Of a stretch of 38,165 nt of DNA, positions 17,548 to 26,092 are shown one piece after another. The notes beneath the pieces were generated by a model. The model was not told the DNA's origin. It ran no database searches and saw only the letters and a list, made by a program, of their open reading frames with translations. This DNA comes from an uncultured Aquimarina sp. Lineage in GTDB: Bacteria; Bacteroidota; Bacteroidia; Flavobacteriales; Flavobacteriaceae. Positions within the stretch are counted from its first letter, which is position 1. The number at the start of each line of letters is the position of its first letter. The translations under genes and the position numbers were made by a program. The DNA lies in the NCBI GenBank assembly GCA_947493495.1, contig CANLRN010000042.1, positions 1 through 38,165 on the forward strand, read 5' to 3'.

Positions 17548-18492
17548 ATGAGACAATTATTTTATCTTATTAGTATACTCTTATTTATTAACTGTAAAGA
17601 TAGCGCAAAAGCGCAATCTTCAGTAGCTGATATTGCAGTATCTGATGTTAAGGAGATTATGAGTTTTTTAGCTAGTGATGAACTTGCCGGGAGAGATACG
17701 GGGAGCGAAGGATTAGAGAAAGCTGCAAAATTTATTGAAAAGAGATTTAAAAACTCTGAAATTCAACCTTACTTTGACTCTTATCTAAATACATTCGACG
17801 CCAAAGGAACCGAAACCTATAATGTAGTAGGATATCTAGAAGGAACGGACCCAGAGTTGGCGAATCAATTTATAATTATAGGAGCACATTATGATCATAT
17901 CGGAACCAGTAAAGAAGTGAATGGAGATACAATTGCTAATGGAGCTAACGATAATGCAGCCGGAAGTACTGCAGTAATTACATTAGCAAAACATTTTGCT
18001 TCTTTAAAAAATAACAAAAGAAGTGTTTTATTTGTGCTATTTGGAGCAGAAGAAAGAGGATTATTAGGGTCAAAACATTTGGCAAAAGTACTTAAAGATA
18101 AAAACTTGGATTTGTATATGATGCTCAATTTTGAGATGATTGGAGTACCTCTTCAGGCTAATACTTACAAAGCTTATATTACAGGGTATGAAGGATCGAA
18201 TATGGCAGAAAAAATAAATGAATATTTAGGTCGTGAATTTATAGGTTTTTTGCCCAAAGCAAAAGAATTTCAATTGTTTAGAAGAAGTGATAATTATCCG
18301 TTTTATGAAAAGTTTCATGTGCCCTGCCAGACAATCTCTACTTTTGATTTCACCAATTATGAGTATTATCACCATGTAGATGATGAGGTGTCTGAAATCA
18401 ATTTTGAGTTCATGGCAGAATTGATAAATGACTGTGTTCCGGTGATTACTAAGATTTTAAATACATCAACAAAAGAAATTAAATTACATTGA
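17548..18492 (+). CDS. M28-family exported zinc peptidase
   Basis: This is an exported or membrane-anchored aminopeptidase-like enzyme. The start at 17548 gives a clean signal sequence (MRQLFYLISILLFINC). Upstream starts at TTG 17506 and ATG 17521 add a hydrophilic N-terminus, and the TTG overlaps a promoter-like box. Leader cleavage could be at Cys16, although FINC is a poor lipobox, or at AKA|Q. The M28 zinc-site motifs appear in order: GAHYDHIG, NGANDNAAGSTAV, FGAEERGLLGS, FEMIG and EYYHHVDDEVSEI. The length of 314 residues is normal for single-domain M28 enzymes. Substrate is unknown. It stands between a dispersed repeat and an SDR gene 132 bp downstream. Confidence 0.88.
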   Translation: MRQLFYLISILLFINCKDSAKAQSSVADIAVSDVKEIMSFLASDELAGRDTGSEGLEKAAKFIEKRFKNSEIQPYFDSYLNTFDAKGTETYNVVGYLEGTDPELANQFIIIGAHYDHIGTSKEVNGDTIANGANDNAAGSTAVITLAKHFASLKNNKRSVLFVLFGAEERGLLGSKHLAKVLKDKNLDLYMMLNFEMIGVPLQANTYKAYITGYEGSNMAEKINEYLGREFIGFLPKAKEFQLFRRSDNYPFYEKFHVPCQTISTFDFTNYEYYHHVDDEVSEINFEFMAELINDCVPVITKILNTSTKEIKLH

Positions 18493-18624
18493 TATAAACA
18501 GTTTTTTGATATTCAAAGTTTTATACAAACCAATATAAAATAAACATAACAATTATGTGGATACCCATCGATATGATTATATGGCGATTCCATCTGACGA
18601 TTAAAAGACAATACATATAAACAG

Positions 18625-19305
18625 ATGAAAAACATCATCATTACAGGAACTAGTAGAGGAATTGGTTATGAGATGGCTAAGCAATTTGCACAAGATGGGT
18701 ATCAAGTGTTAGCATTGTCCAGAAATGAGAAGCCAATAGTGGCACTGAGACATCAAAATATTAAAGCACTTTCTTGTGATCTGAGTGATCCATATGACCT
18801 TGCCAAAGTAGTCGATTATGTATCTCAAAACTGGGAAAAAGTCGATATCCTGATTAATAATGCAGGTAAATTGATACATAAGCCTTTTCATGAAACGACA
18901 AACCAAGACTTTGAAGAAGTATATAAGGTAAATGTTTTTGGAGTTGCAGAAACTATCAGATTGATATTACCTTTTATGAGTAGTGGAAGCCATGTAGTTA
19001 CTGTAAGTAGTATGGGTGGGATTCAAGGGAGTATGAAATTTGCAGGCTTAGCAGCTTATAGTTCTAGTAAAGGTGCAGTAATTACACTGAACGAGCTATT
19101 GGCTGAAGAGTACAAAGAAAGCAGAATAGCTTTTAATGTTCTAGCATTGGGAGCTGTTCAGACCGAAATGTTAGAAGAAGCTTTCCCAGGATATCAGGCT
19201 TCCATTAATGCAATAGAAATGGCAACTTATATCAAAGATTTTTCACTATCAGGGGACAAATTTTATAATGGGAAAGTACTTCAGGTATCAAACAGTACTC
19301 CTTAG
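18625..19305 (+). CDS. Short-chain dehydrogenase/reductase
   Basis: This cytoplasmic NAD(P)-dependent oxidoreductase of 226 residues has the Rossmann nucleotide motif TGTSRGIG (7-14), followed by the LSRN segment after strand 2, which suggests NADPH. CDLSD and INNAG lie further on, with the catalytic Ser in VSSMGG. The active-site pair is in AYSSSKGA (Tyr145, Lys149). The substrate-binding C-terminus is short, which gives no hint of a specific substrate. It follows the M28 peptidase by 132 bp on the same strand without an obvious terminator and is convergent with the next gene. Confidence 0.88.
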   Translation: MKNIIITGTSRGIGYEMAKQFAQDGYQVLALSRNEKPIVALRHQNIKALSCDLSDPYDLAKVVDYVSQNWEKVDILINNAGKLIHKPFHETTNQDFEEVYKVNVFGVAETIRLILPFMSSGSHVVTVSSMGGIQGSMKFAGLAAYSSSKGAVITLNELLAEEYKESRIAFNVLALGAVQTEMLEEAFPGYQASINAIEMATYIKDFSLSGDKFYNGKVLQVSNSTP

Positions 19306-19486
19306 TTAGGGATATATCAATTATTGTTTGAATTTACTGTGAACTCATTTAAGGTTTTTTGATTGAAGCGAAAAAATCGATGAATAGAAAAGGAAAGGAT
19401 TAGCATATGAGATGCAAATCTGCATATCAAAGCATTCTCAAAATGATTCATTAAGTAAAAAAAATAAATTTTGTAGAGCTTATACG

Positions 19487-19897
19487 TTAATTAAGACCGC
19501 TTATCTTTAAATATTTATAGTATTGATGAACTGTAAGTAGTTTTTTAAATTCTCGATTCTGAAAATATACAATGGTACTCAGATCTTTTGTTTTTTGTCT
19601 TTCGGGGAGATTGGATTGCAAAACTTTATTGGCTTTTTTAGAATACTTAACAATAGCTTCTAGCACCTTGTAACTTATGTAGTTGTCTAGGTTGAGCTCT
19701 TTTTGTAATTCTGTTGCTCGTTGCTCAGCCATAGCGCGTAATACCTTATCTTCTGATTGTTGGCGTTCTTCTTCTTTTTTTAATTCTTCTTTTAAAGTTT
19801 GTTTTGTGCTGATGCTATCATTCTCAATTTCGATATTATCTTGAGCTATACCTATAGAACTCAATAATAATGTGGCTATGATTATAAATTTATTCAT
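19487..19897 (-). CDS. Small exported helical protein (Spy/CpxP-like, hypothetical)
   Basis: This 136-residue protein has a signal peptide (MNKFIIIATLLLSSIGIAQ) and a mature part that is almost entirely charged helix. The pattern ELQKELNLDNYISYKVLEAIVKYSKK, then LSTIVYFQNREFKKLL and VHQYYKYL, resembles the periplasmic Spy/CpxP-like proteins common in Bacteroidota (a 'mkkeLnLtdeQ...ltpeQykkyl' layout). The similarity is by pattern only; canonical LTxxQ motifs are degraded. It would act in the periplasm, perhaps as a stress chaperone or sensor. It is transcribed alone, convergent with the SDR, with 794 bp of non-coding DNA upstream. Confidence 0.7.
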   Translation of the reverse strand: MNKFIIIATLLLSSIGIAQDNIEIENDSISTKQTLKEELKKEEERQQSEDKVLRAMAEQRATELQKELNLDNYISYKVLEAIVKYSKKANKVLQSNLPERQKTKDLSTIVYFQNREFKKLLTVHQYYKYLKISGLN

Positions 19898-20721
19898 TTT
19901 ACTATATCTATATGTTTGTTTCCAATAGTAAACCTAATGATACTACAGGAAAATATTCTTATTTTAGAATAAACTCAAAACTTGATACATTTCACTCTTT
20001 TAAAGGTATATGCAAGATGAGTATTTCAAAATTAAATAGTGTTAAAACAAAATCGAAATTATATCGATAGTATCGAAAAAACTTTTTATAAAATTCTAAC
20101 TATACAAATGAGGTTAGTATTGTGATAACAAAAATAACAGTATAAAGTCAAACACAATAAAAAACAATATAAAATTTTATAGTAAACGACAAAAAGTAAA
20201 TTTAATCGATAAAAAACAAATCATTAAAATTTTATACTACTAATAAAGATAGGTAATTATATATTATTTTCATTCATAAATGTTTTTTTTAACACTGTGA
20301 TGTACAATGATAATAGTTTTTATAAATTTATTTATTGTAAGAAATAATTACAAAAGTTATAGAATTGTTAAAAAACTATTTTTGAATCATTGATGCTTCT
20401 ATTTGATCGCATTTTTATTTTTTAAAAAGTAAAAGTGATTTATTTTTTTTTCAATTCGCTGTAAAGATATTCTTTAACACTCAATTTTTTACTTTTTCTT
20501 ATTTCATGATCTTACAATGAAGTACAAAAGACATTTTACATTGATCAAAAAATAATTAGTCCTTCTCTACAATGGTAGGCAGACTCGTTAGAATAAGAAA
20601 GTTTACATTACGTAATAATGAAAAATTGGTTTTCATGTATTTTATGTTAGGTCATTTCTAAATAGATTTTCTAATTCGCTAAACGAGTTGAATGCTCTCA
20701 ATATTTTGTATTTTTACAGCC
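19898..20721. other. Long AT-rich intergenic region with paired CGA boxes
   Basis: This stretch is over 800 bp between divergent genes with no credible ORF. The right end holds the SprT promoter candidate. CGA motifs occur in pairs exactly 20 bp apart: ATCGAAA at 20054 with ATCGAAA at 20074 (and one between, at 20065), and ACGACAAAAA at 20187 with TCGATAAAAA at 20207. A 14-bp AT-only palindrome, TATAAAATTTTATA, lies at 20168-20181 and may be chance. Nothing else stands out in a sequence this rich in A and T. Confidence 0.4.
20688..20716 (+). promoter_or_regulatory. Candidate promoter of the SprT-like / manC / DUF389 operon
   Basis: TTG (20688-20690) and TATTTTTA (20709-20716) are 18 bp apart, matching the Bacteroidota pattern except for the final A. 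The preferred ATG (20722) lies only 6 bp past the box, so transcription would start at or next to the start codon, giving an almost leaderless mRNA. The open frame reaches back to an ATG at 20692, but that lies inside this promoter. Confidence 0.35.
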
Positions 20722-21318
20722 ATGGAGAAAATACTGGCTAGATATATACCAGAAAGAGCTGTAAAAGCAACATTTGGTCTTATTGTAGAATGTAATGTCC
20801 ATCTGAAAATAGTAAATGAACGTGTTACACGACATGGGGATTATCGCAAAATGGCGGATGGCAGACATCAGATTACGGTGAATGCCTCTCTCAATAAATA
20901 CAGATTTCTAATTACACTCATACATGAAATAGCACATTTAGTTGCTTTTGAGAAATATGGACATTTTATAAAACCCCACGGGCTCGAATGGAAACAAACT
21001 TTTAAACAATTGATGTTGCCATATATTAATCCTGATATATTCCCTGTTAGGTTATTACCAGTTATTGCCAATCATTTTAAGAATCCAAGAGCAAGTAGTG
21101 ATACAGACGAAAAATTATCACTTGCACTCAAACAATTTGACCCAGAAAACGATAAAAATTATATCTTTGAGATACCCTTGGGGAGCAGATTCAGATTGTA
21201 TAATGGCAAAATATTTCAAAAAGGAAATAAACGTGTAAAAAGATATGAATGTGTAGAGATTAACACAGGTAGAATATATTTATTTAACCCAAATGCAGAG
21301 GTTGAATTACTTACTTAA
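20722..21318 (+). CDS. SprT-like zinc metalloprotease-fold protein
   Basis: This soluble protein of 198 residues has an SprT-like zincin domain. The zinc motif is LIHEIAHLVAFE (His68, Glu69, His72), with a likely third ligand His86 in KPHGLEWK. The C-terminal half (LGSRFRLYNGKIFQKGNKRVKRYECVE) looks like the small domain of SprT proteins but lacks the usual CxxC zinc ribbon; one Cys remains in YECVE. The start at 20722 (MEKILARYIPE) is preferred because the ten extra residues from 20692 overlap a promoter-like sequence. SprT family members include DNA-protein crosslink proteases; the role here is unknown. manC starts 2 bp after the stop. Confidence 0.88.
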   Translation: MEKILARYIPERAVKATFGLIVECNVHLKIVNERVTRHGDYRKMADGRHQITVNASLNKYRFLITLIHEIAHLVAFEKYGHFIKPHGLEWKQTFKQLMLPYINPDIFPVRLLPVIANHFKNPRASSDTDEKLSLALKQFDPENDKNYIFEIPLGSRFRLYNGKIFQKGNKRVKRYECVEINTGRIYLFNPNAEVELLT

Positions 21319-21320
21319 CT

Positions 21321-22397
21321 ATGAACAAAAATTATTACGCTATATTAATGGCAGGTGGGGTTGGATCAAGGTTCTGGCCAGTTAGTACTAGAGAATTTCC
21401 AAAACAATTCCACGATATGTTGGGGACAGGAGAAACTCTAATTCAACGTACGTTTAGTCGGTTGTCTAAGAGTATTCCTATAGAAAATATTTTTATACTC
21501 ACTAATGAGCGATATTTTGACTTAGTATTGGATCAATTACCAGAAGTAGAACAACGACAAGTGGTGACAGAACCAGCTATGCGTAATACTGCTCCTTGTA
21601 TATTATATGCATCACTCAAGATACAGAAAGAGAACCCTGATGCGGTAATGGTAGTTGCACCAAGTGATCACTGGATAGAGGATGAAAAAGCATTTTCTGA
21701 AAATCTAAAAATGAGTTTTGATGCGTGTTCATCCCAAGATATTTTGATGACATTAGGGATCACACCTACTTTTCCTAATACTGGCTATGGGTATATAGAA
21801 TATACTAGAGAAGAAAATACCATTAAAAAAGTAATGCAATTTACAGAAAAGCCTGATTACACTACGGCGCAGAAATTTTTAGAACAAGGGAACTACCTAT
21901 GGAATGGAGGAATCTTTATCTGGAGTGTTAAGAGTATTATCAGTGCTTTTACAAAATTTCAGAAAGAAATGACTGCTTTGTTCGAAAAAGGGTTAATTAA
22001 CTATAATACAGAACAGGAAAACGATTTTATCGCTAAAAATTATCCACTTGCAGAGAATATCTCTATAGATTATGCTATCTTAGAAAAAGCAGCTAATGTA
22101 TATGTCTTACCAGCTACTTTTGATTGGAATGACTTAGGCACGTGGGGCTCATTATATGATAAATTAGATAAGACATCAGATCAAAATGCTGTCATAAATG
22201 CCAAGATATTAGCAGAAGACTCATCTGGAAATATGATCAGAACAACTACAGATAAAATTGTAGTAATTGATGGGCTAAAGGATTATATTGTAGTGGATAA
22301 AGAAGAAGTACTATTAATATACCCGAAAGATAAAGAACAAAATATTAAACAAATACTCACTAAGGTAAAAGAGACATACGGAGAAAAATACGGATGA
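21321..22397 (+). CDS. manC: Mannose-1-phosphate guanylyltransferase
   Basis: This enzyme makes GDP-mannose from mannose-1-phosphate and GTP, feeding glycan and surface polysaccharide synthesis. The nucleotidyltransferase signature is at the N-terminus (MAGGVGSRFWPVSTREFPKQF, about 11-31). TEPAMRNTAPCI, VVAPSDHWI, PNTGYGYIE, FTEKPDY, NYLWNGGIFIW and FDWNDLGTW all follow in the order typical of the family. At 358 residues it is the monofunctional form without a fused mannose-6-phosphate isomerase. It is packed between the SprT-like gene (2-bp gap) and a DUF389 gene (1-bp gap), so translation is probably coupled. Confidence 0.95.
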   Translation: MNKNYYAILMAGGVGSRFWPVSTREFPKQFHDMLGTGETLIQRTFSRLSKSIPIENIFILTNERYFDLVLDQLPEVEQRQVVTEPAMRNTAPCILYASLKIQKENPDAVMVVAPSDHWIEDEKAFSENLKMSFDACSSQDILMTLGITPTFPNTGYGYIEYTREENTIKKVMQFTEKPDYTTAQKFLEQGNYLWNGGIFIWSVKSIISAFTKFQKEMTALFEKGLINYNTEQENDFIAKNYPLAENISIDYAILEKAANVYVLPATFDWNDLGTWGSLYDKLDKTSDQNAVINAKILAEDSSGNMIRTTTDKIVVIDGLKDYIVVDKEEVLLIYPKDKEQNIKQILTKVKETYGEKYG

Positions 22398-22398
22398 T

Positions 22399-23856
22399 AT
22401 GGCAGAAAATACTCAAGAATCAAGTGATCAAATACAAGACAAAAAAGTAGAAGAACAAAAAGAAGCAGTAAAACAAGATGCAAAAGGACTGTTTAAAAGC
22501 GCTTCTTCTTTTTTAAAAGAACTACTGGATTTTCGTCACGATACAGATAGAGAAAGCACTATCGAACTTATCAAAGCAGATATCCCATTTAAAGGTGCTA
22601 CCGCTTGGATCCTCATATGCTCAATATTTATAGCTTCTATAGGACTCAATGCTAATTCTATTCCTGTAGTGATTGGAGCGATGTTAATTTCTCCATTAAT
22701 GGGGCCTATATTGGGTATGGGAATGTCTATAGCAGTCAATGATATCGATACATTGCGTAAATCATTGATCAATTTTAGTGTTATGGTTGTCTTAAGTGTC
22801 TTTACAGCCTGGTTATTTTTCTTTTTATTTCCTTTAAAAGAAGAATCATCAGAATTACTAGCCAGAACTAAACCAGATATCAGAGATGTATTGATTGCTT
22901 TTTTTGGAGGATTAGCTTTGATTATTGCTAGAACTAAAAAAGGAACCATTGCCAGTGTTATATTTGGAGTTGCTATAGCAACTGCTCTGATGCCTCCATT
23001 ATGTACAGTGGGGTTTGGATTAGCAATTGGTAAATATGAGTATGCTTGGGGCGCAATGTACTTATTTACTATAAATACAATTTTTATTGCATTAGCTACA
23101 TTTATTGTGCTTAAGGTGTTAAAATTTCCGATGCTTCGGTATGCGAATTCTGCGAAACGAAAACGTATTGCTAGGATTGCATCTTTTGTAGCTTTATTGG
23201 TAATGATCCCTGCTATATGGACATTTTGGATCACATTGAATGAGAGTCAAGCAAAAGGAGATTATGATAAATTTATGGCAGATGAGATAGAAGGAAATGA
23301 AAATCTATATTTGCGCAAGGACATCTATAATTACAAGAATAAAACCTTAAAACTATTCTTTGATGGTGAGATTACAGATGCTACTGCTAGTGATTTACAA
23401 AACGAAATTCTAAAATATGAGCATATCAAAGAATTTGAGCTATCAGTACGAGGAAACAAAGCAAGAGGTATTGATCAGGTGTCAAAAGCCTATGATAGAG
23501 CTATTGTCGAGATTGATAGATTGCAAAACACAAATGAAGCGTTAAATACTCAGATTATAGAATTAAAAACCAAAATCAATGAATTAGATACACAAGTAAA
23601 AGATGCTAATCAGAGTGTTTCTGCCTCATTTTCGTTTAATACTATCGCAAAAGATGCCAAAATAAGTTTCCCTAACCTCTTAGAATTGGGATATGGGAAA
23701 GTATTGCAATCTAACTTTAAGAAGGTAGATACTATAAGTGTAATTTTTCCAAAATGGAAAGTGAAATTAGCAGATAGTGTACAAGCCGCTAAAACGAATG
23801 CGCTTAGAATATGGATTACTAAAGAACTTAAAGCAGATACCTTGTTAGTACGATGA
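22399..23856 (+). CDS. DUF389 membrane protein with C-terminal coiled coil
   Basis: This 485-residue inner-membrane protein has the DUF389 (TIGR00341-like) domain at about 60-285, with several hydrophobic helices: GATAWILICSIFIASIGLN, IPVVIGAMLISPLMGPILG, a helix near 125-145, and others up to PAIWTFWITL. The motif GAMLISPLMGPILG is the family hallmark. The first 55 residues are charged and soluble. The last 200 form an extracytoplasmic or cytoplasmic domain with a coiled coil (about 375-405, AIVEIDRLQNTNEALNTQI) and a small alpha/beta end. The function of DUF389 proteins is not established. It is the last gene of the SprT/manC operon. A palindromic repeat rather than a clear terminator follows. 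Confidence 0.88.
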   Translation: MAENTQESSDQIQDKKVEEQKEAVKQDAKGLFKSASSFLKELLDFRHDTDRESTIELIKADIPFKGATAWILICSIFIASIGLNANSIPVVIGAMLISPLMGPILGMGMSIAVNDIDTLRKSLINFSVMVVLSVFTAWLFFFLFPLKEESSELLARTKPDIRDVLIAFFGGLALIIARTKKGTIASVIFGVAIATALMPPLCTVGFGLAIGKYEYAWGAMYLFTINTIFIALATFIVLKVLKFPMLRYANSAKRKRIARIASFVALLVMIPAIWTFWITLNESQAKGDYDKFMADEIEGNENLYLRKDIYNYKNKTLKLFFDGEITDATASDLQNEILKYEHIKEFELSVRGNKARGIDQVSKAYDRAIVEIDRLQNTNEALNTQIIELKTKINELDTQVKDANQSVSASFSFNTIAKDAKISFPNLLELGYGKVLQSNFKKVDTISVIFPKWKVKLADSVQAAKTNALRIWITKELKADTLLVR

Positions 23857-23912
23857 GCGAAAGCTTAGCATCCTTGGTTTTTTGATAAATGACTAGAAAA
23901 AATAAGGAGTAA

Positions 23913-24074
23913 TACGATTTACAGATGAGAATTTCGTAAAAATAATGGCAAGGATTTTTCGCTAGATTGATGAATCAAATTAAAGAAATAGCCATAGCTA
24001 TTGTTTCATTTTATGAAGAAAATATAGTAGAAAAAGAATGTCATTAGATGCGAAATTTTTATTCGTAAATCGTA
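23913..24074. repeat. 162-bp imperfect palindrome between convergent genes
   Basis: The two arms begin TACGATTTAC (23913-23922) and end GTAAATCGTA (24065-24074). Inner blocks also match: GAATTTCGTA on the left against GCGAAATTTT on the right, and AATGGCA against TGTCATT. The centre is AATAG-CCATAG-CTATT at 23987-24002, exactly halfway. It would form a long cruciform or hairpin. It is unrelated in sequence to the repeats at 17.3, 32.7 and 38.0 kb except for a CATAG core. Confidence 0.6.
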
Positions 24075-24082
24075 TAAGAGCT

Positions 24083-24118
24083 ATAAAACAAGCCTCACTA
24101 AAATTAGCAAGGCTTGTT
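24083..24118 (-). terminator. Intrinsic terminator of the fasciclin gene
   Basis: AACAAGCCT (24087-24095) pairs perfectly with AGGCTTGTT (24110-24118) across a 14-nt loop. On the minus strand the stem is followed by TTTTA-type sequence. It stands 44 bp past the fasciclin stop and may also serve the convergent operon. Confidence 0.65.
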
Positions 24119-24161
24119 CAACTAATACATTTATTTTGGCAAAAATAAAAATATGTTCGAT

Positions 24162-24761
24162 CTATTCTTTTGGCATCATTACACCATCAATAGTATGTAT
24201 GTAACCATTAGCAGTCTTTACATCTGTAGTGATCAGTCGACCGCCATTTCCTTGTTTATCAATTAAGAATATTGTATTTCTTTTAAGTGTAGCAATTAAT
24301 TTAGTATCTCCCAAAGTTTTTAGATGCACACTACCTTTATTTGTTTTGATCGCTTCTTTGATCGCTTCTTCACTAATTTGATCTGGAATGATGTGACAAT
24401 TCAAAATTTTTGATAATCGTTCTGTATCACCATTATCGATTAATTTTTGGATAGTAGCCTTTGGAAACTTGTTGAAAGCTGTATTTATTGGTGCAAATAT
24501 GGTAAAGGGTTTGCTGGTATCAAATGTTTCTATAAAGTTAGTAGATTCTACAATGGATTTCAGTGTAGAAAATCCTATATCTCCAGCGATTACTTCTTCT
24601 ATCGTACTCTCTTCAATTGATGATCCGGGGACTACAGATGCTTGTGCGAGAAGATGCTCTTGATATTCTTGTCTTTTGTCTTCTTTCTCCACAATGCAAG
24701 ATGACAATGACAGTATTAGTGTGGTAATAATTAAAATACGTAAAGGGGCTTTACTCTTCAT
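24162..24761 (-). CDS. Fasciclin-domain lipoprotein
   Basis: This 199-residue exported lipoprotein has a leader ending in LSSC, with lipidated Cys22. After a short polar spacer, one fasciclin (FAS1) domain fills about 55-197. Its H1 box is FTIFAPINTAFNKFP and its second conserved box is GYIHTIDGVMMP. In between are LSKILNCHIIPDQIS and TDVKTANGYIH. FAS1 proteins are cell-surface or matrix adhesion modules, with no assigned enzymatic role. Transcribed alone on the minus strand, downstream of obgE by 246 bp, and ends at a clear terminator. Confidence 0.92.
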   Translation of the reverse strand: MKSKAPLRILIITTLILSLSSCIVEKEDKRQEYQEHLLAQASVVPGSSIEESTIEEVIAGDIGFSTLKSIVESTNFIETFDTSKPFTIFAPINTAFNKFPKATIQKLIDNGDTERLSKILNCHIIPDQISEEAIKEAIKTNKGSVHLKTLGDTKLIATLKRNTIFLIDKQGNGGRLITTDVKTANGYIHTIDGVMMPKE

Positions 24762-25007
24762 TCCTAATTTTTTTATTTCGACTTACTTTTTATATATAAC
24801 ACATCTTTTAATTAGATAGTATTACTTATAAAGCTAAATCTATGATAAGAATTGTTAACGGATGTTAATAAATGAGTATTCGTGGAGAACTAAATAGTAA
24901 TCGTAGTATTTGATATATTTAGAAATTTAAATTCTCTTTCTTATACTAGAAAACACATTAAAAAGTTAGCTGTACACTATCTTTTACTATTTTGTCATTA
25001 TGATATT

Positions 25008-26006
25008 TTAGACAGTTAGCATCTGCCATAGTTTATCTTTAAGCTCTTGCAATCCCTGTTGCGTAATAGAAGAAATAAGTAAATATGGGACATTTAATTG
25101 CTTATCTAATTCGGATTGTAATTCTGATGTAAGCTCATCATCGAGCATATCACTTTTAGATATAGCAATTAATCGTTCTTTATCTAGTAAATCAGGATTG
25201 TAACGTCGCAGTTCGTCTAATAAAATATCGTATTGTTCCTTTATATCCTTAGCATCTACCGGAATTAAAAACAGTAATGTAGAGTTACGCTCTATGTGTC
25301 TTAAGAAACGATGTCCTATGCCTTTTCCTTCTGCAGCTCCTTCTATAATTCCTGGGATATCTGCCATCACAAAGGTTTGATAATCCCGATACTCTACAAT
25401 TCCTAGATTAGGTTTTAGGGTTGTAAATTCATAATCTGCAATTTTTGGTTTTGCAGATGTAACAACAGACAATAAGGTAGATTTTCCTGCATTAGGAAAC
25501 CCTACTAATCCTACATCTGCCAGTACCTTTAATTCTAAGGTAATATCATATTGCTGTCCTTCTACACCAGGTTGTGCATATCTTGGGGTTTGATTAACAG
25601 AATTCTTAAAATGCCAATTCCCTCGACCTCCCATTCCGCCGCGGGCAATAATAACTTCTTGCCCTTGTTCTGTTATCTCGTGTAATATGTTTTGTGTTTC
25701 GGTATCTCTTACGACTGTTCCTAGCGGGACATCTAAGTATACGTCATTACCGTCTGCTCCCGTACTTCTGCTTTTGCTTCCGTGTCCTCCATGTTCTGCT
25801 TTGAGATGACGTTTAAATTTAAGGTGGAGTAAGGTCCACATATTAGAATTAGCTCGTAAGATGATATGACCTCCACGACCTCCATCCCCTCCATCGGGAC
25901 CACCTTTGGTAATATATTTTTCTCTATGTAAGTGTACAGAACCTTTTCCTCCATTTCCAGAAGTTACATGTAACTTTACATAATCCACAAAGTTTCCTTC
26001 TGTCAT
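25008..26006 (-). CDS. obgE: GTPase Obg
   Basis: This essential ribosome-associated GTPase of 332 residues works in large-subunit maturation and stress control. The Gly-rich Obg fold (about 1-158) shows [36 protein letters not shown] and RGGMGGRGN. The G domain carries [12 protein letters not shown] (G1), the TTLKPNLG switch [10 protein letters not shown] (G3) and SKSD (G4). The optional C-terminal OCT domain found in other phyla is absent, which is usual for short Obg proteins. It lies 86 bp downstream of the hpt-adk fusion on the same strand, a common flavobacterial order, so co-transcription is likely. Confidence 0.95.
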   Translation of the reverse strand: MTEGNFVDYVKLHVTSGNGGKGSVHLHREKYITKGGPDGGDGGRGGHIILRANSNMWTLLHLKFKRHLKAEHGGHGSKSRSTGADGNDVYLDVPLGTVVRDTETQNILHEITEQGQEVIIARGGMGGRGNWHFKNSVNQTPRYAQPGVEGQQYDITLELKVLADVGLVGFPNAGKSTLLSVVTSAKPKIADYEFTTLKPNLGIVEYRDYQTFVMADIPGIIEGAAEGKGIGHRFLRHIERNSTLLFLIPVDAKDIKEQYDILLDELRRYNPDLLDKERLIAISKSDMLDDELTSELQSELDKQLNVPYLLISSITQQGLQELKDKLWQMLTV

Positions 26007-26092
26007 ATATCAACTCTTTTATAATGCGATACAGAAATGTATCAATTTATCTTTTATGTAATCTATAAATAGTATGAATATTTTCTGAAAAT

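Noticed and set aside
22536..23234. 232-residue minus-strand frame opposite the DUF389 gene
   Set aside because: It mirrors the membrane-helix codons of DUF389, and nothing in it resembles a known family.
24087..24118. Operator for DUF389 or fasciclin
   Set aside because: The dyad has a 14-nt loop and lies downstream of both genes with a T-tract on the minus strand, so a terminator explains it.
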